Below are positions 16,692 to 25,476 of a stretch of 64,000 bases of DNA, piece by piece. Source of the stretch: Dietzia sp032248695 (GTDB taxonomy: Bacteria; Actinomycetota; Actinomycetes; Mycobacteriales; Mycobacteriaceae); the NCBI RefSeq assembly GCF_032248695.1, contig NZ_JAVHXC010000003.1:310001-374000 (forward strand). The letters run 5' to 3'. The translations under genes and the position numbers were made by a program. The notes below the pieces were generated by a model. It did not search any database, had not been told where the DNA came from, and was given only the letters and a program-made list of their open reading frames with translations. Position 1 is the stretch's first letter. Each line of letters opens with the position of its first letter.

Positions 16692-17255
16692 TCAGCGGCT
16701 CCGGTAGCGCAGGAACACCGTGCCGCCGGTGAACACGCGTTGGTCGACCAGCTCCAGGTCCAGGCGGGCGTCCGGCGGCAGCGCCCGCAGGCCCCCGCCC
16801 ACCACCGCCGGGACCACGAAGAATCCGAAGTCGCGGACCATCCCCGCCCGGATCGCCTCCGCCGCGGTGGTGGGTCCGAAGATCTCGACCTCGCCCGCCG
16901 CCTCGTCTACGATGCGGCGCAGAGTGCCCGGGTCGAGCCGCGGCACCAGGCGGTCGGTGTCCGAGGTGAGGTCGGCGGCCGTCAGCGTGGAGGAGACCAC
17001 GGTCCGGGGGATGGCCTGCCAGCGCCGCGCGAACTCCTGCTCGTCGGGCCCCCACTCCTCGCCCTCGGGCGGGGCCAGCCAGTACTCCATCAGCGCGTAG
17101 GTGCGCCGCCCCAGTACCTCGTGGGCGACGGCCCGCATGCGTTCCACGTGGAACCGGAAGACCTCCGGATCCGGGGCGGACCACTGGAAGTCCCCGTTCT
17201 CGTCCGCCACGTACCCGTCGAGCGAGACGGTCGCGGTGTAGCTCAGCGTGCCCAT
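16692..17255 (-). CDS. Dihydrofolate reductase / RibD C-terminal-like protein
   Basis: A 187-residue NADPH-dependent reductase-fold protein of the RibD_C (DHFR-like) family. The opening TATVSLDGYVADENGDF and the segment HEVLGRRTYALMEYW are typical of the stand-alone RibD_C proteins common in actinobacteria, and VVPAVVGGGLRALPP fits the C-terminal cofactor strand. True folate or riboflavin function is not implied, and no metabolic partner lies nearby. Upstream, 16482-16691 holds only the MFS leader and no other gene. Confidence 0.85.
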   Translation of the reverse strand: MGTLSYTATVSLDGYVADENGDFQWSAPDPEVFRFHVERMRAVAHEVLGRRTYALMEYWLAPPEGEEWGPDEQEFARRWQAIPRTVVSSTLTAADLTSDTDRLVPRLDPGTLRRIVDEAAGEVEIFGPTTAAEAIRAGMVRDFGFFVVPAVVGGGLRALPPDARLDLELVDQRVFTGGTVFLRYRSR

Positions 17256-17312
17256 GGTCGTCCTCCGGACCGGAAGGGAGCGGTGCCGGCAGCCTAACCC
17301 CGCGGGCCGACG

Positions 17313-18932
17313 TCAGGCTGAGCGTTGCCCGTGACCTCCGGCCTCGGCCGCCGCGACGATCGCCTGCCGCAGCCGGACGCGGTCGTCGAAGTGCTCCCGG
17401 CGCGGTCCGTACCGCCGGGTCACGTCGCTGCCCCGACCGGCCACCACCACCATGTCCCCGGGACCGGCGGCCGCGACGGCCAGGTCCAGCGCTCGTCCCC
17501 TGTCCGGCTCCTCCCACACCTGCGCACCGCGGGCGGCGCGGGCGCCGGCGAGCACCTCGGCGCGCAGGTCGGCCGGGTCCTCGTCCTCGGGGCTCTCGTC
17601 GGTGACGATCACCAGGTCGGCGAAGGACGCCGCCGTGTGCCCGAGGGGGCGCCGCTTGGTGCGGTCGCGCCCGCCGGTCGCCCCGATCACGAGGATGAGC
17701 CGGCCGGTGGCCACCGACCGCAGGTGCGGCAGGAGGGCGCGCTGGCCGGGCTCGTTGTGCATGTAGTCGACGAGCGCGGTGAAGGACTGCCCGGCGTGGA
17801 CGGGCTCGCACCGTCCGGGGATCCGCCGCAGTCCGGACAGGCCCTCGGCCGCCGCGGCCGGGTCGACGCCGTCGGCGAGCAGGCAGGTCAGGGCGACGAG
17901 GGCGTTGGCCACCTGGTGCGGGCCGAGGACCCGCAGCTGCAGCGGGACGGCGCCGAGCGGGGTGCGGGCGGTGAACCTCGACCCGGTGTCGTCGCACGCG
18001 ATGCCCTCCGCGTGGACGTCCGCGCCCGGGTCGCGGGTCGAGCACGTCCACGTGGGCGGTTCGGAGGCCGCGGCGAGCCGGCGCCCGTGGTCGTCGTCGA
18101 CGCACACCACCGCGGTGTCGGCGCGGGCGGCGGTGAACAGCGACGCCTTGACGCGGTAGTACTCCTCCATCGTGTGGTGGTAGTCGAGGTGGTCGTGGCC
18201 GAGGTTGGTGAACGCGACCGTGCGGAACCGCACGCCGTCGACGCGCCCCTGGTCGATGGCGTGGGAGGAGACCTCCATCGCGCACGCGGTGGCGCCGCCG
18301 CGGACGAACCGGCCGAGGGTGCGCTGCAGGAGCGGCGCCTCGGGGGTCGTGCACACGGGCTGCAGTTCGATGCCTCCTCCGCGGACGGTGACGCCGGAGA
18401 TCAGGCCGGTGCTCTCCCCCGCCGCCGCGAGCCCGGCCTCGAGGAAGTGGGCGGTGCTGGTCTTGCCGTTGGTGCCGGTGACGCCCACGACGCGCAGCGA
18501 GGCCGAGGGGCAGCCGTGGACCCACGCGCTCAGGGGGCCGCTCGCCGCGCGGGGGTCGGCGACGATCAGGGTCGGCAGGACCGTCGAGGGTCGGTCGCTG
18601 ATCGCGACCACGGCGCCGGCGGCCGCGGCCTGCGCCTCGAAGTCCAGGCCGTGGTGCCGGCGGCCGGGCAGGGCGAGGTAGGCGCTCCCGGGTGCGACGG
18701 TGCGGGAGTCGTCGGTGATGTCGACGACGACGAGGTCGGGCGCTGACGCCGGTTCGCTCGCGCCCGGTGGCCTGACCAGCGGACTTCCGAGCCGGCGGGC
18801 GAGGTCGGCGACCGTGATCGGTGGGCGCGCGGGCGCGTCGGGTCGGGGGTGGGAGGCCCGTCGTCCGGGTTCCTCGGCTGCTCGCCCCACCGCGTCACTC
18901 CTGACCGGGCTCGTGTCGTCGTCGACGGCCAC
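17313..18932 (-). CDS. MurE-like Mur ligase (UDP-MurNAc-tripeptide synthetase homologue)
   Basis: An ATP-dependent amide ligase of the Mur family, 539 residues from a GTG start. The ATP loop GVTGTNGKTSTAHF, the block EVSSHAIDQGRVDGVRF, and the lysine expected to be carbamylated in YYRVKASLF all align with MurE. The diaminopimelate-recognition motif DNPR of MurE is replaced by DESPEDEDP, so the acceptor amino acid may differ. The gene is not in a division/cell-wall cluster but 50 bp downstream of ndh. It is probably a second, divergent MurE paralogue rather than the housekeeping enzyme. Confidence 0.8.
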   Translation of the reverse strand: MAVDDDTSPVRSDAVGRAAEEPGRRASHPRPDAPARPPITVADLARRLGSPLVRPPGASEPASAPDLVVVDITDDSRTVAPGSAYLALPGRRHHGLDFEAQAAAAGAVVAISDRPSTVLPTLIVADPRAASGPLSAWVHGCPSASLRVVGVTGTNGKTSTAHFLEAGLAAAGESTGLISGVTVRGGGIELQPVCTTPEAPLLQRTLGRFVRGGATACAMEVSSHAIDQGRVDGVRFRTVAFTNLGHDHLDYHHTMEEYYRVKASLFTAARADTAVVCVDDDHGRRLAAASEPPTWTCSTRDPGADVHAEGIACDDTGSRFTARTPLGAVPLQLRVLGPHQVANALVALTCLLADGVDPAAAAEGLSGLRRIPGRCEPVHAGQSFTALVDYMHNEPGQRALLPHLRSVATGRLILVIGATGGRDRTKRRPLGHTAASFADLVIVTDESPEDEDPADLRAEVLAGARAARGAQVWEEPDRGRALDLAVAAAGPGDMVVVAGRGSDVTRRYGPRREHFDDRVRLRQAIVAAAEAGGHGQRSA

Positions 18933-18982
18933 GGTCCCACCTCAGGCCGCCGCCCGCGACCGCTGCCCGCGGCCGGTGCGGG

Positions 18983-20416
18983 TCAGTCGGCGCGGGCCCG
19001 CTCCGGGGTGTCGCGGTCGGTGAAGGGCCGGTCCGGGCCCTCCTCGGAATCGCGCCGCGCTACGCGCTCGGCCTGCGCGAGGGCCTGCCGGCCGTACGCC
19101 CACCGGGCGGTGGAGTTGAGGTGCGAGCGGTGGTCGCCCATGTGCAGTCCCCAGGACAGGAGGGTGATGACGCGGTTGCGGAACCCGATGAGGAACGCCA
19201 GGTGCACCACCAGCCACAGCACCCAGGCGAGGAACCCGTGGAGCTCGAGCGGGCCGATCCGGGCGACCGCGCTGTAGCGGGACACCGTCGCCATGGAGCC
19301 CTTGTCGAAGTACCTGAACGGTTTGCGTGCGGCCGGCGAGCGTCCCGTCGCGACCTCGCGGGCGATCTGCTTGGCGACGTACTTGCCGCCCTGGATGGCC
19401 ACCGGCGACACCCCGGGCAGGTTGTCGAGGTTCATCATGTCGCCGATCACGAAGATCTCCGGACGTCCGGGCAGCGACAGGTCCTTGTTCACCAGGACAC
19501 GCCCCGCCCGGTCCACCTCGGCGCCGGTCTGCTCGGCGAGCATCGCGCCGAGGGGGCTGGCCTGCACGCCGGCCGACCAGATCTTGCACGTCGCGTCGAT
19601 CCGCCGCAGCGTGCCGTCGGGGTCCCTGACCTCGATCCCGTGGTAGTCGACGTCGGTGACCATGGCGTTGAGCTGGATCTCCACCCCGATCTCCTCGAGA
19701 CGGGCCCGGGCGGCGTTGCCGAGTCTGTTGCCGAACGGCGGGAGCACGGCCGGGGCGGCGTCGAGGAGGATCACCCGGGCGCGGCGCGGGTCGATCCGCC
19801 GGAAGCTGTTCTTCAGGGTCCGCCGCGCCAGTTCGGCGATCTGCCCGGCCATCTCCACGCCCGTCGGGCCGGCCCCCACGACGACGAACGTGAGCAGTCG
19901 GCGCCGCTCCTCCTCGTCGTCGGTCACCTCGGCCTGCTCGAAGCAGCCCATGATGCGACTGCGCAGTTCCAGCGCGTCGTCGATGGACTTCATCCCCGGC
20001 GCCCAGTGCTCGAAGTGGTCGTTGCCGAAGTAGGACTGGTTGGCGCCGGCGGCCACGATGAGGCTGTCGTACTCGAGCTCGAAGTCCACGTGCCCGGCCG
20101 TCGCGTGCACGGTGCGGGCGACGACGTCGATCTGGTCGACCTCGCCCAGCGCGACGGTGGCGTTCTTCTGGTCCCGCAGCACGAGCCGCGTCGAGGGCGC
20201 GATCTCGCCGACGGAGAGGATGCCCGTCGCTACCTGGTAGAGCAGCGGCTGGAAGAGGTGGTGGCCGGTCCGCGCGACGAGCGTGACGTCGACGTCGGCC
20301 TTCTCGAGGGCGCGGGCGGCGGCGAGCCCGCCGAATCCCGAGCCGATGATCACCACGCGGTGGCGGTTCTCCGACGACGGCCCACTGTTCATCGGCGAGT
20401 GCGAGTATCCGGTCAT
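18983..20416 (-). CDS. ndh: Type II NADH dehydrogenase
   Basis: A non-proton-pumping NADH:quinone oxidoreductase on the cytoplasmic face of the membrane. The 477 residues carry two dinucleotide folds: VVIIGSGFGGLAAARAL near the N-terminus for FAD and FVVVGAGPTGVEMAG for NADH. The AGVQASPLG and FVIGDMMNLDNLPG blocks are also typical of the family. A hydrophobic stretch near residue 400 (WVLWLVVHLAFLIGF) matches the membrane anchor. ATG 20416 has a GAGGAGG ribosome-binding site. The sulfatase gene is divergent, with 234 bp between. Confidence 0.94.
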   Translation of the reverse strand: MTGYSHSPMNSGPSSENRHRVVIIGSGFGGLAAARALEKADVDVTLVARTGHHLFQPLLYQVATGILSVGEIAPSTRLVLRDQKNATVALGEVDQIDVVARTVHATAGHVDFELEYDSLIVAAGANQSYFGNDHFEHWAPGMKSIDDALELRSRIMGCFEQAEVTDDEEERRRLLTFVVVGAGPTGVEMAGQIAELARRTLKNSFRRIDPRRARVILLDAAPAVLPPFGNRLGNAARARLEEIGVEIQLNAMVTDVDYHGIEVRDPDGTLRRIDATCKIWSAGVQASPLGAMLAEQTGAEVDRAGRVLVNKDLSLPGRPEIFVIGDMMNLDNLPGVSPVAIQGGKYVAKQIAREVATGRSPAARKPFRYFDKGSMATVSRYSAVARIGPLELHGFLAWVLWLVVHLAFLIGFRNRVITLLSWGLHMGDHRSHLNSTARWAYGRQALAQAERVARRDSEEGPDRPFTDRDTPERARAD

Positions 20417-20650
20417 GGCGCCTCCTCGACCTGGCTGTGCCGTGCTCGCGGACCCGGTCGGGTCCCGTTGCGGCCGACCCTAGTCCTGTTCGCCGGGCTC
20501 GTCGCCCGGATCCGGCACCGCGCCCCGGCCCGTGCAATCCACGCCGGTCCCGCGGCGCGGGTCGAGCGCTCGGCCGCGATCCGAGACCGCTTCCGTCTGG
20601 CGGAAGTGCAGTGCGGCGCCGCGCGGTGTGTGCCCCCTACCGTTCCGCCT

Positions 20651-22480
20651 GTGATCCACACCACTTCCCGCCGCCGCTCCGGTCCGCTACCCACCGGGTT
20701 CGCCTTCGGCGCCGCCGTCGTCCTCTCGGCCGCGCTCGCCGGGTGCGGAAGCTCCGCCACGTCCGCGTCCGTCGCGCCCACCTTCCCCATCGAGGTCAAC
20801 GGGCAGGAGCGCCCGAACGTCCTCATGGTCCTGCTGGACGATCTCGGCTACTCCGACCTCGGGGTGTACGGAGGCGAGGCCGAGACTCCAGTCCTCGACG
20901 CGCTGGCCTCGCAGGGCGCGCAGTTCACCGACTTCCACGCCACCCCGTTGTGCGCGCCCACCCGCGCGGCGCTGCTCACGGGGCAGGATCCGCACATGGT
21001 CGGCCTCGGCTCGATGGAGGGTATGGCCCCGCCCGGGGTCGATCCCTCCACCCCGGGATACAAGGGCAGCCTCGAGGGCGAGCTCACGAGCATCGCCGAA
21101 GTGCTCGGGGACGCGGGCTACGACACCTACCAGGTGGGCAAGTGGCATCTCGGCGCCGAGGAGGGGCAGACCCCGCAGGACCTCGGCTTCGACGAGAACT
21201 TCACCCTCTATGACGCCGGCGCCTCCTACTATTCAGACCGCCTGCGACTGTTCGACCGCCCCGTCGATCCGGTCGACACCGTCAGGTACGAGCGGAACGG
21301 CCAGCCCGTGGATTCCCTGCCGGAGGACTTCTTCGCCACCCGCTTCTACACCGACGAGATGATCGACATGGTCGACCGCGGCGCCGAATCGGATCGACCC
21401 TTCTTCGGCTACCTCGCCTACACGGCGCCCCACGATCCGCTCCACGTGGAGAACAAGGCGCTCATCGACGACTATCTCGAGATCTATACCGACGACTACG
21501 ACCACGAGTCGTTGCGGGCCGAGCGCATCCAGCGGATGGCCGATCGCGGCCTGGTCGACGCAGACGTACCGACCCGCTGGCCCGAGCAGTCACCGGCGCC
21601 CGAGACCCTCACCGCCGAGCAACGCCGCGACCTGGCGTACCGCATGGCGGTCTACGCGGCCACGATCCACGAGACCGATCAGCAGCTGGGCCGGGTGATC
21701 GACCACCTGAAGGACACCGGCGAGTACGACGACACCCTCATCGCCGTGGTCAGCGACAACGGCTCCTCCGCCAGCACCCAGGCCATGTACACCGGGCACG
21801 GTACCCGGGAAGGGTGGCACGAGAGCGCCTACCCGCTCCTCGGTCGACTCGAGTCCTACGGACACCGGGGATCGTTCCCGTCCATCGGGCTCTCCAACGC
21901 ACAGGTGGCCTCCGGTCCGTACTTCCAGGCCAAGAACACGCTCTTCGAGGGCGGTATCCGGGTGCCCGCGATCATCAAGACCCCCGCGTGGAGCGGCGAC
22001 GGCGCTCCGCGCATCATCGACACCTTCGCCCACATCACCGACCTCTACCCGACCTTCGCCGACTACGCGGGTGCCGACACGACCGGTGTCGGTCTCCTGG
22101 GCGACTCCGCCCGACCCGTCCTCGAAGGCAACTCGGACACGATCGGGGACGACGAGTTCGGCTGGGAGCACTTCGGCCACCGCGCCTACCGGGCCGGGGA
22201 CTGGAAGCTGCTCTTCACGCCCGAACCATTCGGCGGCACCGGGGACTACGCCCTGTACGACCTCGCGTCCGACCCCGGGGAGACGATCGATCTCAGCGCC
22301 GAGCACCCGGACATCGTCGACGACCTGGCCGGCCGGTGGGATCGGTACGCCGCCCGGAACGGCGTGGTCGCCGTGGACTTCGCCGGCGTGAACACCGTCG
22401 CCTCGGCCGCCGCGGCCGGGTGGTACGCCATGGACTGGGTGACCGAGCCCTCCGTCGCCACGGGGGCGCCGGGTGAGTGA
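20651..22480 (+). CDS. Lipoprotein arylsulfatase (formylglycine-dependent sulfatase)
   Basis: Hydrolyses a sulfate ester outside the cytoplasm. The start is taken as GTG 20651, which places a signal peptide with basic n-region and lipobox ALAGC (C32) at the N-terminus, in 609 residues. The sulfatase signature CAPTRAALLTG starts at C101, the cysteine converted to formylglycine. The metal-binding NVLMVLLDDLGYSD precedes it, and GKWHLG and the later AVVSDNG follow. The long open frame upstream of 20651 is antisense to ndh and is not part of the gene. It overlaps the downstream maturase gene by 8 nt, so enzyme and activator are translationally coupled. The substrate is unknown. Confidence 0.92.
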   Translation: MIHTTSRRRSGPLPTGFAFGAAVVLSAALAGCGSSATSASVAPTFPIEVNGQERPNVLMVLLDDLGYSDLGVYGGEAETPVLDALASQGAQFTDFHATPLCAPTRAALLTGQDPHMVGLGSMEGMAPPGVDPSTPGYKGSLEGELTSIAEVLGDAGYDTYQVGKWHLGAEEGQTPQDLGFDENFTLYDAGASYYSDRLRLFDRPVDPVDTVRYERNGQPVDSLPEDFFATRFYTDEMIDMVDRGAESDRPFFGYLAYTAPHDPLHVENKALIDDYLEIYTDDYDHESLRAERIQRMADRGLVDADVPTRWPEQSPAPETLTAEQRRDLAYRMAVYAATIHETDQQLGRVIDHLKDTGEYDDTLIAVVSDNGSSASTQAMYTGHGTREGWHESAYPLLGRLESYGHRGSFPSIGLSNAQVASGPYFQAKNTLFEGGIRVPAIIKTPAWSGDGAPRIIDTFAHITDLYPTFADYAGADTTGVGLLGDSARPVLEGNSDTIGDDEFGWEHFGHRAYRAGDWKLLFTPEPFGGTGDYALYDLASDPGETIDLSAEHPDIVDDLAGRWDRYAARNGVVAVDFAGVNTVASAAAAGWYAMDWVTEPSVATGAPGE

Positions 22481-23501
22481 CTGTTGCTCGCCGCGCGGTG
22501 ATGACCTCCGCGGCGAGGCCGAGCCCCGTCGGCCTGCCGCCCCGGCCACCACCGGAGCCCCGGACACCGCCGCGCCGCGAGGGGCGGCCGGGCCGCGCGG
22601 CAGCACGACGGGGCCTACTGCCGCTCGGGACCTGATCGACGCCGTGGACATCCCCTCCGGGCGCTTCGCCATGGGAGACCATGACGGCGTCGGCTACCCG
22701 GCCGACGGGGAGTCACCCGTCCACGAGGTGGAGATCAGCGGATTCGCGATGGCCTCCACGTCCGTGACCAACGCGCACTTCGACCACTTCGTCACGGCCA
22801 CCGGATACCGGACGACCGCGGAGCGACTCGGCGTCTCCGCCGTCTTCTACGCGGCCTACCAGGGGCCGCGATCCCACATCGTCCGACAGGTCCCGGGAGC
22901 ACCGTGGTGGCTCGCAGTCCGGGGCGCGAACTGGCGCCGTCCCGACGGCCCGGGGTCCACCGTGGCGGGCAGGGGCGACCACCCCGTCGTCCACATCTCG
23001 TGGGACGACGCGGTCGCGTACTGCACGTGGGCGGGCGGTCGTCTACCCACCGAGGCCGAACGGGAGTACGCCGCCCGCGGCGGGCTCGCCGGCCGCACGT
23101 ACACCTGGGGCGACGACCCCATTCCCGACGGGACCTGGAACTGCAACATCTGGCAGGGCACGTTCCCGCACCACAACTCGGCCGACGACGGATACCTGAC
23201 GACAGCGCCCGTGAAACGCTATCGGCCCAACGGATACGGACTGTGGCAGATGAGCGGGAACGTCTGGGAATGGTGTCAGGACTGGTTCGACCCCACCTAC
23301 TACTCCGGCTCCGCGTCCCGCGACCCCCTCGGCCCGGCGTCCGGCGATCGCCGAGTGATGCGCGGCGGGTCCTATCTCTGCCACGACTCCTACTGCAACC
23401 GCTACCGGGTGTCGGCGCGCAGCTCGAACACTCCCGACTCCACCGCCGGCAACATCGGATTCCGATGCGTGCTCCCGGGTCCTCCCCCGCCGACTCCCTA
23501 G
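22473..23501 (+). CDS. Formylglycine-generating enzyme (sulfatase-modifying factor)
   Basis: A copper-dependent oxidase that converts the sulfatase active-site cysteine to formylglycine. The 342 residues include the family blocks GRFAMGD, RLPTEAEREYAARGG, MSGNVWEWCQDWF and GFRCV. The catalytic Cu-binding cysteines are C303 and C308 in GGSYLCHDSYCNRYR, the same five-residue spacing as in human SUMF1. The N-terminus (MSDCCSPRGDD, then an Ala/Pro/Thr-rich stretch to about residue 50) has no signal peptide. The GTG start lies inside the sulfatase stop region. The pairing makes the in-operon sulfatase the obvious client. Confidence 0.93.
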   Translation: MSDCCSPRGDDLRGEAEPRRPAAPATTGAPDTAAPRGAAGPRGSTTGPTAARDLIDAVDIPSGRFAMGDHDGVGYPADGESPVHEVEISGFAMASTSVTNAHFDHFVTATGYRTTAERLGVSAVFYAAYQGPRSHIVRQVPGAPWWLAVRGANWRRPDGPGSTVAGRGDHPVVHISWDDAVAYCTWAGGRLPTEAEREYAARGGLAGRTYTWGDDPIPDGTWNCNIWQGTFPHHNSADDGYLTTAPVKRYRPNGYGLWQMSGNVWEWCQDWFDPTYYSGSASRDPLGPASGDRRVMRGGSYLCHDSYCNRYRVSARSSNTPDSTAGNIGFRCVLPGPPPPTP

Positions 23502-23580
23502 GGCCGAGCGGGCTCCCCGGCGTCGTCCACGTCCGCACCGCCCCACCCACCGGTTCGGCGGCGGTGGCGACGCGCGTTCG

Positions 23581-23970
23581 CTACCGGCCGTCGGGCACTT
23601 CGTCGTCGTCGTTGTTCTCGTCGCCGTGGATCTCGTCGTCGTGGTTCTCATCGTCGCCGCGCGACCAGACGTCGGCGAACACCAGGTGGCCCGTGCCGTC
23701 CGCCGATACCCAGCACCCGCCGGTGTAGGTCCCGGTGACGGACGGGCACTCGTGCGCGAGCGCGTAGACCTGCGCGGCGAGGTCGGCGACGTCGAGCGCC
23801 CCGTCGGCGTCGCGGTGCGGGGTGACGACGGCGGTGCGGTCCGGCACCACGCCCGGCCGCCCCCACAACGTCACGCGACGGGCGCGCAGGTCGCCCGCCC
23901 GCGCCAGCCGCACCACCCGCCTGGCGACCGTGTCGCGATGCGTGCCCGAGATCGGTTCTGCGATATCCAT
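23581..23970 (-). CDS. Hypothetical protein with very acidic C-terminus
   Basis: Not recognised. From ATG 23970 the frame encodes 129 residues (MDIAEPISGTHRDTVARRVV...). A central part has VTLWGRPGVVPDRTAVVTPH and CWVSADGTGHLVFADVW, and the last 25 residues are almost all Asp, Glu, Asn and His. The frame continues upstream to a GTG at 24120 (179 residues), but the added part is Ala/Gly-rich and unconvincing. It is convergent with the maturase gene, only 80 bp away. The His/Asp/Glu tail could bind metal (inference). Confidence 0.55.
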   Translation of the reverse strand: MDIAEPISGTHRDTVARRVVRLARAGDLRARRVTLWGRPGVVPDRTAVVTPHRDADGALDVADLAAQVYALAHECPSVTGTYTGGCWVSADGTGHLVFADVWSRGDDENHDDEIHGDENNDDDEVPDGR

Positions 23971-24236
23971 GCCCGGCACCCTCACACGGCCCACCGGGCT
24001 CGCGCCCTCGTCGGCGACCGGTCCCGCTGGCGCTGTGGACGCGGCCCCGGCGCTGTGGATCGCGGACGTTCCGGCCCCGACGCTATCGATCACGGGCGCC
24101 CCCGGAGGCGGCCGATGCACAGGAACAACTCAGCACGCGTGCGGTCGGAACGAGAGGGAGTCGCTGTTACCCTCGGCGAAGTGAGCGGGGATCACTCCCG
24201 GCTCGCGCCTCATGCCCGTCGAAAGGAGACACATCC

Positions 24237-24413
24237 ATGGGTTCTGAAGCTCTCGGATCGCTCGGTTCGCTCGCCGCGGGGTCGCTCGCGGCGCCCATCC
24301 TCGGCTCGCTCGGCCTCGGCTCGCTGCTCGGTGGCCCCGGTAGCGGCGGCGGAAGCTCGACCGATTCGCTGACCGGACTCCTGCCGACCGACCTGCTCGG
24401 CGGTCTGTCCTAG
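24237..24413 (+). CDS. Small Gly/Ser/Leu-rich hydrophobic protein, 58 aa
   Basis: A short gene with an excellent ribosome-binding site (GAAAGGAG, 8 nt before the ATG). It encodes 58 residues made of GSL-type repeats (MGSEALGSLGSLAAGSLAAP, later LGSLGLGSLLGG), a Gly-Ser linker, and a short LTGLLPTDLLGGL end. It has no signal peptide and almost no charged residues. A dyad terminator follows directly. Function is unknown. The size and lack of a signal recall the short porin peptides of mycolata, but I see no sequence match, so that is only a suggestion. Confidence 0.6.
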   Translation: MGSEALGSLGSLAAGSLAAPILGSLGLGSLLGGPGSGGGSSTDSLTGLLPTDLLGGLS

Positions 24414-24427
24414 CTCGACTTCCCGGC

Positions 24428-24482
24428 GACCCGGGGGCAATCGTCCCGGACCTCAGGTCCGGCGGGCGGGGTCCCCGGGTCG
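24428..24482. terminator. Nested inverted repeats after the 58-aa gene
   Basis: An inner dyad CCGGACCTCAGGTCCGG (24446-24462) is nested inside GACCCGGGG (24428-24436) and CCCCGGGTC (24473-24481). It lies 15 bp past the small-gene stop, facing the minus-strand remnant, and fits a (bidirectional) terminator. Confidence 0.65.
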
Positions 24483-24516
24483 TTGCGTGCGAGCGCCCCG
24501 GAGCCAGGGCGGCAGA

Positions 24517-24708
24517 TCAGCGCTGCAGGTCAGCCTGCGGCGCCCGGCCGTCGATCGCCCGGACGGCCACGTCGAGGTGGGTGGATTCGACCAGCACATC
24601 GTAGGAATCGGCCTCCATCGTCTGCACCGACGAGAAGTCACGACGCCCGCCGGTCGACGCGTGGCCGATGCCACCGAAGATCGCGCCCCACAATGCGCCG
24701 AAGCCGAG
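24517..24708 (-). pseudogene. Truncated general-stress-protein (YflT-like family) remnant
   Basis: The frame contains LGFGALWGAIFGGIGHASTG, then GRRDFSSVQTMEADSYDVLV and a short tail. This is the glycine-zipper plus GGRRDF-type C-terminus of actinobacterial general stress proteins. The N-terminal domain expected before it is missing: upstream in frame there is only unrelated Arg-rich sequence. I read it as a 5'-truncated, decayed gene. It lies just downstream of the Lsr2-family gene. Recognition is from memory of the family and was not searched. Confidence 0.5.
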
Positions 24709-24791
24709 CGGTGTGTGCCGTACTCGGGTGTCGAGAGGTCGTCGGATGCTGGTTCCGACGCCCCGCGAGTCTGGTACCGAGCAGCCGCAGG

Positions 24792-25142
24792 CTAGTGAGC
24801 CGCGTTGTAGGCCTCCACGATCTCGGCATGAATCCTGCCGCGACCCGACACGGCGTGTCCGTTCTGGACGGCCCACTGCCTGATTTTCGCCGACTCACTC
24901 TGGGCCGACGACCCGGACTTACTCCGAGTGGCCTTGTCCGCCCGCTTCTTGGCCGGGGTCACCCGCTGCGCCGACCTGACGTAGATCTCCATGGCTTCGC
25001 GGAACGCCGCAGCGTTCTTCACCCCCAGGTCGATCGTGTAGGCCTTTCCGTCGAGGGCGAACTCGATCGTTTCCGCCTCGTCCGGCGCCAATGTCGCACC
25101 GTCGAGATCATCGATATAGATCGGCTCGTAGCGGATCGCCAC
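24792..25142 (-). CDS. Lsr2-family nucleoid-associated protein
   Basis: A small H-NS-like DNA-bridging protein of actinobacteria, 116 residues from a GTG start with GGGGGAG nearby. The N-terminal dimerisation part includes IDDLDGATLAPDEAETIEFA and YTIDLGVKNAAAFREAMEIY. A Lys/Arg/Ser linker follows, then the DNA-binding end AKIRQWAVQNGHAVSGRGRI with the RGR minor-groove motif. Lsr2 silences AT-rich and foreign genes. The genome may have another copy, and nothing here says whether this is the main one. It is adjacent to a decayed gene and a 334-bp non-coding gap. Confidence 0.9.
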   Translation of the reverse strand: MAIRYEPIYIDDLDGATLAPDEAETIEFALDGKAYTIDLGVKNAAAFREAMEIYVRSAQRVTPAKKRADKATRSKSGSSAQSESAKIRQWAVQNGHAVSGRGRIHAEIVEAYNAAH

Positions 25143-25476
25143 TTCTCCCCCAATGTCCGTGCGTCACTTCCGCAGAGACCCTACGCGCGCCGAGAGAGAT
25201 ACCTCGGCTTCCGCTATCGCCGCCCCAACGGAGTCTTGGCTGGTCAGCGGGCATTGAGGCGAGATCGCTTCACCCTGGTTTTCACCCGCGTTTTCATCCT
25301 CGCCGGCCCGGTATTCACATTCGGCCAGCGCCTCACCGCGAAAGGTAGGTACGCCCAGAGGGATTGACGGGGATCCCTAGGTCCACGATGTCGCTTAACC
25401 CCGCGTGAATGACATTCGGGGTATCGCGATCGCACTCATCGCCGCGAATCACGGCTATGTACGGACTTCTCCTCGC
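25143..25476. other. Non-coding gap between the Lsr2 gene and dnaB
   Basis: The gap is 334 bp, with noticeably more A+T than its surroundings. It must hold the Lsr2-family promoter and the end of the dnaB transcript. I see no convincing ORF, tRNA or strong hairpin. The open frames here lack ribosome-binding sites and family features. Confidence 0.5.

Noticed and set aside
19121..20650. Very long N-terminal extension of the sulfatase frame
   Set aside because: It lies antisense to ndh, is His/Val/Gly-rich noise, and precedes the obvious signal peptide starting at GTG 20651.
25245..25435. Small minus-strand ORF between the Lsr2 gene and dnaB
   Set aside because: It is Arg-rich, has no ribosome-binding site and no recognisable features.
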